Below are positions 56,476 through 64,000 of a stretch of DNA of 64,000 nucleotides, piece after piece. Positions within the stretch are counted from its first letter, which is position 1. Each line of letters begins with the position of its first letter. The position numbers were made by a program, and so were the translations under genes. The stretch is taken from NCBI RefSeq assembly GCF_001866665.1, contig NZ_MLYO01000025.1, positions 124,001 to 188,000 on the forward strand, given 5' to 3'. The notes under the pieces were generated by a model that searched no databases, was not told where the DNA came from, and was given only the letters and a program-made list of their open reading frames with translations. This stretch comes from Streptomyces monashensis. GTDB lineage: Bacteria; Actinomycetota; Actinomycetes; Streptomycetales; Streptomycetaceae.

Positions 56476-57127
56476 TCAGAGGGCGCGGAGTGCGGCTTCG
56501 TCGTTGGTCGAAGCCTCGGCTGCCGCGTTGCGGAAGGTGTAGAGGAAGCCGTCGGCCGGGGCGTCGAGGTTGAGGCCTCGGTGGAGTTGGTGAGCGAGTA
56601 CGTATTTGCTGTCGAGGGCCGTGACCTCGCACAGGGGGTGGCGTGCAGGGATGGTGTCGCCCTGTCGTCAGGCGACCCAGGCGACCCAGGCGAGGAGGGT
56701 AAGCAGGGGCGGGGGCCAGGTCGGTGTACGGCGGGACGCAGCGACGTGCAAGGTCGGCCCAGAGTTGGCGTTCGTAGGGCAGGTCGTCTTCCGGGCCGTG
56801 GGAGTGGGCACGCAGTTGAGCGGTGACGCTCTCGGGGTGGTCGCCGGCGGGCAGGGGTTCGCCTTCGCAGCATCCGGGCCGGTGGCAGGTGTGTTCCCTC
56901 CGCTGGCTTCCCACGATGCCGAGGACCTTCCTGACCGGTGCGTCGCCGAAGTCGAGGAAGGCGTCGACCATCCAGTTGGCCAGGCGGCCGAGGAGGTGCG
57001 CGGTGTCCTCGGGGGTCTGGCCGGGCCGGGCGGTGCGGTAGAGGCAGATGACGACGTCGAGGATGTCGATTCCGCGGTTGCGGTTGTCGTGGATGAAGTC
57101 GGAGGCGTTCGGGAACCAGACTGCCGG
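56476..57127 (-). pseudogene. Truncated, frameshifted DUF4192-like gene
   Basis: On the minus strand, from about 57127, the frame reads VWFPNASDFIHDNRNRGIDI, RTARPGQTPEDTAHLLGRLA and HTCHRPGCCEGEPLP, the CC-P-x-G region typical of DUF4192. It continues to ERQLWADLARRCVPPYTDLAP. A frameshift near 56710 moves to LLTLLAWVAWVA and then EVTALDSKYVLAHQLHRGLN, ending at 56476. The N-terminal part is missing. The gene is non-functional as read. Confidence 0.65.
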
Positions 57128-57130
57128 CCG

Positions 57131-57994
57131 CTACGTCATGGTGAGGTGGGGCCTGGGCATCGTCAGAGTTCCGCCGGTCAGGCGGATCCGGTAGAGGGCC
57201 GCCCCTTCGATGACGACCGTCCGGCGGCGGGTGTTCCGCGCAGCGGGAACCCGAGGAGAGAGCCACCGCGGAACGGAGCTCGGACTGATCACGACGCGTC
57301 CGTGGGGCACGGCCGTCCTGCGGCCCGGTACCAAGGCCGTACCGACCAGCTTTTCCGCGTACAGCGTCGCCGGGCTCCCCGCGGTGGCGACGGTGCCGGC
57401 TCCGGCCTTGAGATGCCAGGTGGCGAGCCCCCTTCGGACCGTCAGGTCGAGGTCCGCCGCTTCGAACGAGCGGACGGTGAACTTGAGCAGTCGCTCGGTT
57501 CCCGCTGCGGTCCTGACGGTGACCACACCCGCGAACCGTGTGCCGTACAGCACGAGCCGCCGTGATGTGAGGGTCCAGGACTCCCCGGCCGGGGCGGCCG
57601 GAGTGGGGACGACGGAGGGCGTGCGGCTGCGGTGGGTACCGCGACCGCGTCGGGCGGAGGCCGGCTGTCCCGGAGAGGCGACCGCCTGGTCCGGCTCGTG
57701 CGACGGTCCCGTACGGCACGTCGTCGCGTCCGCGCCGGGGGAATGCGCGGGGTGCGGGCCGGCCGTGGGGCGGCTGCGGGACGTGCAGGGAACGTGGCCG
57801 GTGCCTGCTCCGGAGGTGGGGGCCCGACGTGCGCTCGGCACGAAGTGGCCTGTCGTCGCCGGTCCCGTTCCCGGTGGCTCGGTTGCCATCGCCAGGAGAG
57901 CGAGAGGCAGCGAGCCCAGCAGCAAGAGGTGCCCGACCGGTCCGGCGATTCCGGGGAACGCGGCGCGCGCTCTCGGGACACGTGCCTCGATCAT
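57131..57994 (-). CDS. Secreted or anchored protein of unknown function in the DUF6230/DUF6114 cluster
   Basis: A 287-aa protein from ATG 57994 (GGGAGC upstream; an in-frame extension to 58051 is less likely). One hydrophobic segment (VGHLLLLGSLPLALLAMA) near residue 25 is followed by about 100 residues of Pro/Thr/His-rich linker. A C-terminal beta-rich domain follows (SWTLTSRRLVLYGTRFAGVVTV, TERLLKFTVRSFEAADLDL). The fold and spacing resemble the DUF6230 partner proteins. It follows the DUF6114 gene by 46 bp and is probably co-transcribed. Confidence 0.65.
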   Translation of the reverse strand: MIEARVPRARAAFPGIAGPVGHLLLLGSLPLALLAMATEPPGTGPATTGHFVPSARRAPTSGAGTGHVPCTSRSRPTAGPHPAHSPGADATTCRTGPSHEPDQAVASPGQPASARRGRGTHRSRTPSVVPTPAAPAGESWTLTSRRLVLYGTRFAGVVTVRTAAGTERLLKFTVRSFEAADLDLTVRRGLATWHLKAGAGTVATAGSPATLYAEKLVGTALVPGRRTAVPHGRVVISPSSVPRWLSPRVPAARNTRRRTVVIEGAALYRIRLTGGTLTMPRPHLTMT

Positions 57995-58040
57995 GCCGCT
58001 CCCGGCCTGCATGCCGTCGTGGGGCGGGACGCCGCGGCGG

Positions 58041-58484
58041 TCACCGGGCATGAGGACCGCCGTCCGCCGGTGGCGCGCAGGTGTCGTCGGGTGCCGTCCA
58101 GGCGCAGGCGAGGGAGCCGCCGATCAGGCCGGGGAGCGTACCGAGCAGCAGGCCACCGAAGTTGGCGAGCGGCAGCGCGATCAAGGACATCAGGATCGCG
58201 GCGATTCCGGCGAAGAGGCGTGCGTTCTGCTGGAACCACAACAGGGGGCCGAGGACGACGAGAAGGACACCGATGACCAGTGACGCGGCACCGGCCGTGC
58301 TGGAGAGTGCCAAGGTGACACCGCCCCAACTCAGGTGCGCGTAGGGGAAATAGATGATCGGCAGACCCGCTGACAGAGTGATCAGGCCTGCCCAGAAGGG
58401 CCGTGTATCGCGCCAGATTCGGAATTCGTGTCTCGTGCGGGAGAGGGAATCACGCCACTCGGCCGGCATGGTCGGACTCTTCAT
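58041..58484 (-). CDS. DUF6114-family membrane protein
   Basis: A 147-aa protein from ATG 58484. After a charged, amphipathic N-terminus (EWRDSLSRTRHEFRIWRDTRPFWAG), it has four hydrophobic segments ending near residue 130. This layout fits the Streptomyces DUF6114 proteins, found next to DUF6230 genes as here (37 bp downstream). Function unknown. Confidence 0.78.
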   Translation of the reverse strand: MKSPTMPAEWRDSLSRTRHEFRIWRDTRPFWAGLITLSAGLPIIYFPYAHLSWGGVTLALSSTAGAASLVIGVLLVVLGPLLWFQQNARLFAGIAAILMSLIALPLANFGGLLLGTLPGLIGGSLACAWTAPDDTCAPPADGGPHAR

Positions 58485-58521
58485 GTCAGAGGGCTCACCA
58501 CTTTTCGGGCACGCCGGCGGG

Positions 58522-59133
58522 TCAGAAGCATTCGCGCGCGCCCGCTTTGAATGACACCCGCGCTCCGGGCAGGTCGAGAGAGCCCAGGGAAGCCGCGACG
58601 GCGTTGACACGGAGGTTGCTCATGGCGATCGCCGTACTCTGCAGCGCGATGCTGTTCGGGTCGAAGAACTTCGAGTCCCGGTCGCCGGGGGACACTTCGC
58701 CCGAGGTGAGCGATCCGGCGGCGACACCGATGTCCAGATTCTTCAGGCTCTGCTCGCTGGCGTTGAGCTGGTCGACATCGAAGAACATGTCCCGTGTCGT
58801 GGCGGGACGGTCGCGGTCGCCGGTCAGTCGCAGGGTGTAGGAGCCGAGTACGGGGATCGGGAAGAGGACCGACAGACACAGCCCGTCGATCTTCGCGGCC
58901 CTCACTCCCGTGACGGTGACCGGCACGAGTTTACCCTTGCGTGTCACGTTCACCATGCCGTAGACACTCAGGCCCTTGCCCGTCAGGGAGTCCGCGGCGA
59001 TCTTGAATGTGTCACCCGAGATGAAGAACGAGGCCGCGAGAGCGCCTTGCGCCACGCTCACGGTCAGGACGGCAGCGGCGGCAATGCTCGGCGCCAGGAT
59101 GGCGGCAAAACGCTTCCAGCGCGTTCTTCGCAT
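58522..59133 (-). CDS. DUF6230-family secreted protein
   Basis: A 203-aa protein from ATG 59133 (GGAGTGGGAAA upstream). The signal core AAILAPSIAAAAVLTVSVAQG precedes a mature beta-rich domain (ASFFISGDTFKIAADSLTG, VNVTRKGKLVPVTVTGVRAA, LCLSVLFPIPVLGSYTLRL). It matches the DUF6230 proteins, formerly annotated cholesterol esterases without evidence. It is first in a three-gene cluster with the DUF6114 and 57131 genes. Surface location is likely; the role is unknown. Confidence 0.82.
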   Translation of the reverse strand: MRRTRWKRFAAILAPSIAAAAVLTVSVAQGALAASFFISGDTFKIAADSLTGKGLSVYGMVNVTRKGKLVPVTVTGVRAAKIDGLCLSVLFPIPVLGSYTLRLTGDRDRPATTRDMFFDVDQLNASEQSLKNLDIGVAAGSLTSGEVSPGDRDSKFFDPNSIALQSTAIAMSNLRVNAVAASLGSLDLPGARVSFKAGARECF

Positions 59134-59422
59134 TTTCCCACTCCATACGGCGATCGTCCTTGAATATCTGCCGAATTCCCCATCCACTCCATTGAACGGC
59201 GACGGGTCGAGCATCGGACACTCCGGCATGGTCCGCAAGCCAGGCACCGCCGTTCTCGTGCGAAGCCGCCCGGATGACCTATCGCGCCGCCATGCGCACG
59301 CGGCACGGACGACACCCGGAATTTCAGCACCAGAACGGCCGACAATACGATGAGGATTTATCCGTCACCCGCACTTCGGCACGGTCTGTGGAAATCCTGG
59401 TCTCGAATGTTCTGGAATGCGA

Positions 59423-60277
59423 TCAGGGCGCGGCGTGCGGGCCGTCCGGGCGGTCCTCGCGGCGCAGGATCATCTCCCGGCTCAGCTCCTCGGTCTCCTC
59501 CTCCGACAGCCGTGCGAAGCCGTCCGCGGTGATCACCGACACGACCGGGAAGATACGGCGGTTCAGGTCGGGGCCGCCGGTGGCCGAGTCGTCGTCCGCC
59601 GCGTCGTACAGCGCCTGGAGCGCGGCGAGTACGGCCTCGCGGCGGGTCAGCCCCGGCCGGTACAGCTTCTTCAGGGCGCCCCGGGCGTACGGCGAGCCGG
59701 AGCCCTCGGCGTAGAAGTCGTGCTTCTCGTAGAGGCCGCCGGCCGGGTCGAAGGCGAAGATGCGGCCGCGGCCGCCGTCGGGTGCGGTGAGGTCGTACCC
59801 GGCGAGCAGTGGGACGACGGCGAGGCCCTGCATGGCCTGGGCCAGGTTCTGCCGGATCATGGCCGCGAGCCGGGTCGCCTTGCCCGCGAGGGTCATCGCC
59901 GTGCCCTCTATCTTCTCGAAGTGCGTCAGCTCGACCTGGTACAGGCGGACCATGTCGACGGCGAGTCCGACGGTGCCGGCGAAGGCGACGGCCGTGTAGT
60001 CGTCGGCGGGGTGCACCTTCTCCAGGTCGCGCTGGGCGATGAGGTTGCCCATGGTGGCCCGGCGGTCGCCGGCGATCAGCACGCCGTCGCCGTAGGTCAG
60101 GGCGAGCACCGTGGTGCCGTGCGGGAAGCTGTCGGGTGCCGTCCGCACGCCGCCGGGCAGCCGGGGCGTGGTGGGCAGGAGTCCGGGGCGGTGTGCGGCC
60201 AGGAACTCGGTGAAGGACGACGACCCCGGTGTGAAGAACGCCTCGCTCGGCAGCCCCGCTGTCTCGGTCCCGGTCAT
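59423..60277 (-). CDS. prcB: Orphan 20S proteasome beta subunit (PrcB paralogue)
   Basis: A 284-aa protein with the PrcB layout. A 54-residue propeptide ends in PHG, and then the mature chain begins with Thr55 (TTVLALTYGDGVLIAGDRRAT), the N-terminal nucleophile. IAQRDLEKVHPADDYTAVAFAG and GRIFAFDPAGGLYEKHDFYAEGSGS complete the fold, including the Asp and Lys partners of Thr. Residues diverge from the usual Streptomyces PrcB at many sites. No prcA, pup, dop or mpa gene is next to it. ATG 60277 follows GGAGGGGGAG. It would need to assemble with an alpha ring encoded elsewhere. Confidence 0.92.
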   Translation of the reverse strand: MTGTETAGLPSEAFFTPGSSSFTEFLAAHRPGLLPTTPRLPGGVRTAPDSFPHGTTVLALTYGDGVLIAGDRRATMGNLIAQRDLEKVHPADDYTAVAFAGTVGLAVDMVRLYQVELTHFEKIEGTAMTLAGKATRLAAMIRQNLAQAMQGLAVVPLLAGYDLTAPDGGRGRIFAFDPAGGLYEKHDFYAEGSGSPYARGALKKLYRPGLTRREAVLAALQALYDAADDDSATGGPDLNRRIFPVVSVITADGFARLSEEETEELSREMILRREDRPDGPHAAP

Positions 60278-60352
60278 GGCTCTCCCCCTCCAGTACGGGC
60301 ATACGACACCCGACTCCTACCTGAAGTGGCCGCGCGGGAAACTCCCCGCCCT

Positions 60353-61363
60353 TCACAGGGCCTTGCGGCGCACCATCACCCCGAGCACCAGCAGGCCCGG
60401 GACGAGGGGCAGCCACACGGTCAGCAGCCGGTAGCCGAGGACGGCGGAGGCGGCGGCCGCGCCGGGGGCGCCGGCGACGGTGAGGGCGAGGGCGAGCGCC
60501 GCGTCGAGGGAGCCGAGTCCGCCGGGCGTGGGCAGCAGCGCGGCGGCGCTGCTCGCGGCGAGGTACAGCAGGGCCACCTGGAGCGGGGGCAGCGGCAGTC
60601 CGACGGCCTGCCCGACGGCGACGAGGACCAGGGAGTGCAGAGCGGCGAAGGCGAGCGAGCCGCCCCACAGGGCCGCCGCGCGGGCGGGGCAGGCGTGCAG
60701 GGCGCGGATGTCGGCGAGGACGGTGGCCAGGGCCCGGCGGCAGCGCGGCCACCAGGGGGTCACGAGCAGGACCGTCAGGAGGAGTGCGGCGCCCAGGGCG
60801 CAGGCGAGGACGGTCGCGGACAGGGACAGGCGCGGCAGCCGCAGCAGGCCCGGGCAGGCCGGGACGAGCAGCGCGATCAGTGCGAGGCGGACGACGGCAC
60901 CGGTGGCGGCCTTGACGGCGAGGGCGCCGGCGCTGCGGGCGGCGGGCAGTCCGCAGCGCATCAGGAACCGTACGTTGACCGCGCCCGCGCCGAGGCCCGC
61001 GGGCAGCAGGTGGTTGGCTGCGGAGGCGGCGAACTGGGCGGCGACCAGCCGGGCTCGGGGCAGCCGCCGTACGACCGCGCCCTGCTGGGCGAGCGCCGAG
61101 GCCGCCCAGGTGCCGAGGGCCGCGATCGCGCCGAGGAGCATCCACCCCTGGTCGGCTCCGGCCAGCCGCCCGGCTCCGCTCTCCAGCGCGGGCCAGTGCC
61201 GGCGGGCCAGGTACGCCCCGCCGAGCAGGACGGCGAGCAGGACGCCGAGGTGCCAGGGCGCGGGCCGGCGGACGACAGGGGAGGCCGCGGCGAGTTCGGC
61301 GGCCGGGGCCGTGGGCGGGGACGTTTCCGTGCCCGCGGTCGTTTCCGTTCCGGAGGGCGTCAT
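60353..61363 (-). CDS. Lysylphosphatidylglycerol-synthase-TM/flippase-like membrane protein
   Basis: A 336-aa integral membrane protein with about eight helices. PTPGGLGSLDAALALAL near 275-290 is the signature of the UPF0104/LPG_synthase_TM family. It lacks the catalytic aminoacyl-transfer domain of MprF, so it probably flips or shapes a lipid or polyprenyl-linked sugar. ATG 61363 follows GGGAGC. It is divergent from the BlaI-like gene and shares its operator region. Confidence 0.85.
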   Translation of the reverse strand: MTPSGTETTAGTETSPPTAPAAELAAASPVVRRPAPWHLGVLLAVLLGGAYLARRHWPALESGAGRLAGADQGWMLLGAIAALGTWAASALAQQGAVVRRLPRARLVAAQFAASAANHLLPAGLGAGAVNVRFLMRCGLPAARSAGALAVKAATGAVVRLALIALLVPACPGLLRLPRLSLSATVLACALGAALLLTVLLVTPWWPRCRRALATVLADIRALHACPARAAALWGGSLAFAALHSLVLVAVGQAVGLPLPPLQVALLYLAASSAAALLPTPGGLGSLDAALALALTVAGAPGAAAASAVLGYRLLTVWLPLVPGLLVLGVMVRRKAL

Positions 61364-61465
61364 CGGCCGCTCCCGGGGTGGGCGTTCCGCGATACCGCGT
61401 GTGTGGTGTGCGCGCCGGCGGCCATGATCACCCCTCTTGCCCCGTGGCGGGCTGAGCCCCTACAA

Positions 61466-61482
61466 CCCTACAGCTTGTAGGG
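61466..61482. promoter_or_regulatory. BlaI-type operator in the divergent promoter region
   Basis: CCCTACA-gct-TGTAGGG is a perfect 7-bp dyad with the TACA/TGTA core used by BlaI/MecI/CopY repressors. A further CCTACAA lies just left of it. It is placed to control both the flippase-like gene and the blaI-like gene. Confidence 0.78.
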
Positions 61483-61578
61483 CCAAGGGAAAACACCCCC
61501 AAACTACCCCGTATCGCGGCCTCTTGTCGGGCGGACGGGGCCATCTGGTCCACGCACTACGCGCTGTAAGGTTGGTGC

Positions 61579-61962
61579 ATGGCTGGCACGGAGTCCCGCG
61601 GCAGGGCGGAGCGGCGCAGCGCCGGGGAGCTGGAGAGCGAAGTGCTGGCCGCGCTGTGGGCCACCGAGCGGCCGCTGACTCCGGCGGAGATCCAGGCCGA
61701 GGTCGACGGGGCGCTCGCCTACAACACGGTGCACACGATCCTCAAGCGTCTGTACGACAAGGGGCTGGTGCTGCGCGACGCGGCCGGGCGGCGCGGCGCG
61801 TACCGGCCGGCGAAGAACGCGGCCCAGCTGACCGCCGAGGCGATGCACGAGGCCCTGGACCGGGGTCCGGACCCGATCGCCGCGCTCCAGCAGTTCGTCA
61901 CGGGGCTGAGCCCCGAGGAGGAGCGCGCGCTGCGCGAGCTGCTCGCCGGGGGCGGCGCATGA
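61579..61962 (+). CDS. BlaI/MecI/CopY-family transcriptional repressor
   Basis: A 127-aa winged-helix repressor: ELESEVLAALWATERPLTPAE and YNTVHTILKRLYDKGLV make up the DNA-binding part, followed by a dimerisation helix region ending LSPEEERALRELLA. Family members are inactivated by proteolysis through the membrane sensor protease encoded next door. The stop overlaps the M56 start (ATGA), confirming coupling. Confidence 0.94.
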   Translation: MAGTESRGRAERRSAGELESEVLAALWATERPLTPAEIQAEVDGALAYNTVHTILKRLYDKGLVLRDAAGRRGAYRPAKNAAQLTAEAMHEALDRGPDPIAALQQFVTGLSPEEERALRELLAGGGA

Positions 61963-62852
61963 TCTTCGACGTGTACGGACCGCTGGTGCTGTCCCTGCTG
62001 CTGGCACTGGTCGGACCGGTGATCGCCCGGCGCGTCGCCCCGGCACTGGCCGCGCCGGTCCTGGCGTCGGCCGCCGTGCTGACGGCCACGGCCACCACCT
62101 GGTCGCTGGTGCTGCTGGCCGCCGCGCTGCTCGGGGACGCCCCGCCGGTGATCCGTGAGGCGCGCGAGGCGGGTCGTCCGGTGATGGACCCGGTGCCGGA
62201 GGTGATCGGACTCGGCGCGAGTGCCGCGCTGCTGGTCGTCGCCGTACGGCTGCACCGCGCCGTGCGCGCCGAGCGGTCCACGCGGCGGGTGCTGCGGCGG
62301 CTGTGCGCGGGGCAGCCGGCGGACACCGAGCTGATCGTCGCCGCCTCCGCGGTGCCCCAGGCGTTCGCGATTCCGGGCCGGCCGGGCCGGATCCTGGTGA
62401 CCTCGGCGATGCTGAGCGCGCTGGCCCCGGCCGAGCGCCGGGTGCTGCTCGCGCACGAACGGGCCCATCTCACGTACCGGCACGGGGCGCTGGTGACGGC
62501 CGTGACGCTCGCCGCGGCCGCCAATCCGCTGCTGCGCCCGGTGCGTGCGGCCGTCGCGTTCCTGGTGGAGCGCTGGGCGGACGAGCGGGCCGCGGCCCTG
62601 GTCGGGGACCGCCGCGCCACCGCCCGCGCGCTGGCCCGGGCCGCGCTCACGGCGGGCCGGGCCCGGCGCGCCTGCGCCCTCGGCTTCACCGACCGGGCCG
62701 TCACCCGCCGTATCGCGGCCCTCCACACCACCCCACCGCCACGCCTGTGGACCGCCGCCGCAGCCGTCCTCGCCCTGGGCACCCTGCCCGCCCTGCTGGC
62801 CGCCGACGCGACGGGCGACCTGATGGGGCTGCTGTCCGGCGCACTGAGCTGA
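61959..62852 (+). CDS. M56/BlaR1-type membrane metallopeptidase
   Basis: A 297-aa protein with three N-terminal hydrophobic segments, the zinc site LLAHERAHLTYRH (HExxH-type, His-Glu-x2-His), a distal ERWADERAAAL Glu/Asp ligand region and a final transmembrane helix. It lacks the extracellular penicillin-binding sensor domain of staphylococcal BlaR1, as usual for actinomycete M56 partners. It probably cuts the BlaI-like repressor upon an unidentified signal. Confidence 0.92.
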   Translation: MIFDVYGPLVLSLLLALVGPVIARRVAPALAAPVLASAAVLTATATTWSLVLLAAALLGDAPPVIREAREAGRPVMDPVPEVIGLGASAALLVVAVRLHRAVRAERSTRRVLRRLCAGQPADTELIVAASAVPQAFAIPGRPGRILVTSAMLSALAPAERRVLLAHERAHLTYRHGALVTAVTLAAAANPLLRPVRAAVAFLVERWADERAAALVGDRRATARALARAALTAGRARRACALGFTDRAVTRRIAALHTTPPPRLWTAAAAVLALGTLPALLAADATGDLMGLLSGALS

Positions 62853-62853
62853 G

Positions 62854-62889
62854 CCGGGCGCGGGCCGCGGGGCCTCAGCCCGCGCCCGG
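62854..62889. terminator. Hairpin between the M56 and GH65 genes
   Basis: CCGGGCGCGGGC (62854-62865) and its complement (62878-62889) form a perfect 12-bp stem. It sits after the M56 stop and overlaps the GH65 3' end, so it can stop both transcripts. Confidence 0.75.
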
Positions 62890-64000
62890 TGCCCGGTGCG
62901 GCGGCTGCTCGGGGGCCGGGCGGCGCACCGGCGGCGGTACGGCACGGACGGCCGGGTCGGCGGTGGTCACCGTCAGCGGCTCGCCGTGGTGGCGCAGGGT
63001 CAGCGGCGGGCCGGCGAGGAGCGCGTAGGTCGCCTTGTCCGGGCCGATGTCCACGCGCAGCGTGCGGCCGCGGAACCGGACGTGGAAGGCGAGCCGGCTC
63101 AGCCGCTCGGGCAGCCGGGGTGCGAAACGCGGGTTCTCGCCGTCGGGGCGCAGGCCGCCGAAGCCCGCCACCAGCGCCATCCAGGTGTCGGCCAGCGAGG
63201 CGATGTGCAGTCCGTCGCGGGTGTTGTGCTCCAGGTCCTGAAGATCCATCAGGGCCGCCTCGGCGGTGTACGCGTAGGCGAGGTCGAGATGGCCGGTCTG
63301 CGCGGCCATGACGGCCTGGCAGCAGGCGGACAGCGAGGAGTCCCGCACGGTCAGCGGCTCGTAGTAGGCGAAGTTCCGGGCGATCTGCTCCTCGTCGCCC
63401 TCGCCGTCGAACCAGTCGCCGCAGGTGTACATGGCCAGCACCAGGTCGGCCTGTTTGACGACCTGCTTGCGGTAGAGGTCGAAGTAGGGGAAGTGGAGGA
63501 GCAGGGGGTACTGGTCGGGGCGGGTGCCGGCGAAGTCCCAGCGCTGGTAGCGGGTGAACCCGGTGTGCTGTTCGTGGACGCCGAGTTCGGCGTTGTAGGG
63601 GACGTGCATGGCCTCGGCGGCGTCCCGCCAGGCCGCGCTCTCCTCCGCGTCCACGCCGAGCCGGGCGGCCTGGTCCGGGTGGCGTTCGACGGCGTCGGCC
63701 GCCGCGAGCAGGTTCCGCCGGGCCATCAGGTTGGTGTAGGTGTTGTCGTCGGCGACCGCGCTGTACTCGTCGGGTCCGGTGACGCCGTCGATGTGGAAGC
63801 CGCCGCGGGTGTCGTGGTGGCCCAGTGAGCGCCACAACCGGGCGGTCTCCACGAGCAGTTCCGCACCGGCCTCGCGCTCGAAGCCGTCGTCGCCGGTGGC
63901 CTCGACGTACCGGACGACGGCGTCGGCTATCCCGGCGTTGACGTGGAAGGCGGCGGTGCCGGCCGGCCAGTACGCCGAGCCCTCCGGTCCGGCGATGGTC
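62875..64000 (-). CDS. GH65-family glycoside phosphorylase/hydrolase (5' part outside window)
   Basis: The C-terminal 370 or so codons are present; the N-terminal beta-sandwich lies beyond base 64000. Motifs: YWPAGTAAFHVNAGIADAVV, GFHIDGVTGPDEYSAVADDN (with the catalytic Glu in the GPDEY motif), NLMARRNL and a C-terminal jelly-roll (GPPLTLRHHGEPLTV). The family includes trehalose, maltose and kojibiose phosphorylases and related hydrolases. The missing N-terminal part would be needed to tell phosphorylase from hydrolase. It converges on the BlaI/M56 operon. Confidence 0.9.
   Translation of the reverse strand, partial: TIAGPEGSAYWPAGTAAFHVNAGIADAVVRYVEATGDDGFEREAGAELLVETARLWRSLGHHDTRGGFHIDGVTGPDEYSAVADDNTYTNLMARRNLLAAADAVERHPDQAARLGVDAEESAAWRDAAEAMHVPYNAELGVHEQHTGFTRYQRWDFAGTRPDQYPLLLHFPYFDLYRKQVVKQADLVLAMYTCGDWFDGEGDEEQIARNFAYYEPLTVRDSSLSACCQAVMAAQTGHLDLAYAYTAEAALMDLQDLEHNTRDGLHIASLADTWMALVAGFGGLRPDGENPRFAPRLPERLSRLAFHVRFRGRTLRVDIGPDKATYALLAGPPLTLRHHGEPLTVTTADPAVRAVPPPVRRPAPEQPPHRAPGAG

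Noticed and set aside
55995..57719. A 574-codon minus-strand frame spanning the peptide gene and the pseudogene
   Set aside because: It is a chance open frame: it crosses two terminator hairpins and only shadows the genes there.
58522..59133. Cholesterol esterase function for the DUF6230 protein
   Set aside because: This old annotation has no catalytic triad in the sequence to support it.
1..64000. CRISPR arrays, tRNA or rRNA genes, complete insertion sequences
   Set aside because: None seen on reading both strands by eye; a dedicated scan (tRNAscan, CRISPR finder, IS database) would be decisive.

Overview
The window reads as high-GC (about 70% or more) actinomycete chromosome and is almost certainly Streptomyces. 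The signs are strong third-position GC bias, frequent GTG starts, a chitinase promoter with DasR-type repeats, conservon-type genes (here decayed), DUF6230/DUF6114 genes, several SpoIIE-type phosphatases and a 20S proteasome beta subunit. The mix of secreted hydrolases, broken genes and small unknown ORFs suggests a chromosome arm or arm-proximal accessory region. I saw no rRNA, tRNA or CRISPR array and no complete transposase.

Layout. 1-4.5 kb: a secreted beta-propeller hydrolase cut by the window edge, a BcsL/CelD-type acyltransferase and an XRE/MmyB-like regulator. 4.7-7.1 kb: an operon of two short-chain dehydrogenases, a tautomerase and a PaaI-type thioesterase. 7.3-14 kb: a secreted polysaccharide island (GH31, GH18 chitinase, PL7 alginate lyase, two other secreted proteins) with recognisable promoter and operator signals. 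14-18.5 kb: pyruvate carboxylase and a six-helix membrane protein, both on the minus strand. 19-23.2 kb: a decay zone with a CvnA-like kinase and a mosaic P450 pseudogene, an intact aldo/keto reductase behind a MerR-type promoter, and two gene tails (MFS and Fe-ADH) joined at a scar. 23.3-32 kb: SpoIIE phosphatase, small enzymes, a ketosynthase scrap, a lipoprotein and a DUF1996 gene that run into each other, and an NlpC/P60 protein. 32-38 kb: an NAD-dependent epimerase-like reductase divergent from an FprA-type ferredoxin reductase with an iron-box-like site, then unknown proteins. 38.2-43.6 kb: two large SpoIIE sensor phosphatases. 44-47.6 kb: GH15 hydrolase, a 67-aa protein and a NiCoT transporter. 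47.7-51.1 kb: the EfeUO-EfeB iron uptake pair behind a good iron box. 51.3-55.7 kb: a tightly coupled DedA-PAP2-PAP2-response regulator-histidine kinase operon ending in two tandem 35-codon membrane microprotein genes. 56.0 kb: a 68-codon secreted peptide precursor with two 13-residue repeats ending in EYGLL. 56.5-59.1 kb: a DUF4192-like pseudogene and a DUF6230/DUF6114 cluster. 59.4-64 kb: an orphan proteasome beta subunit, a flippase-like membrane protein, a BlaI/M56 pair with its operator, and the 3' part of a GH65 phosphorylase.

The strongest candidate for something undescribed is the 51.3-56.2 kb stretch. Lipid-carrier recycling proteins (DedA and two PAP2 phosphatases) are translationally coupled to a two-component system whose kinase reads into a duplicated 35-aa membrane peptide. 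A secreted, internally repeated peptide precursor follows directly. Secondary points are the detached proteasome beta subunit, the P450 mosaic, the exact 33-residue helical repeats in the protein at 36.5-38 kb, and operator-like dyads shared between distant genes. All functional assignments come from motifs recognised by eye; no database search was run.
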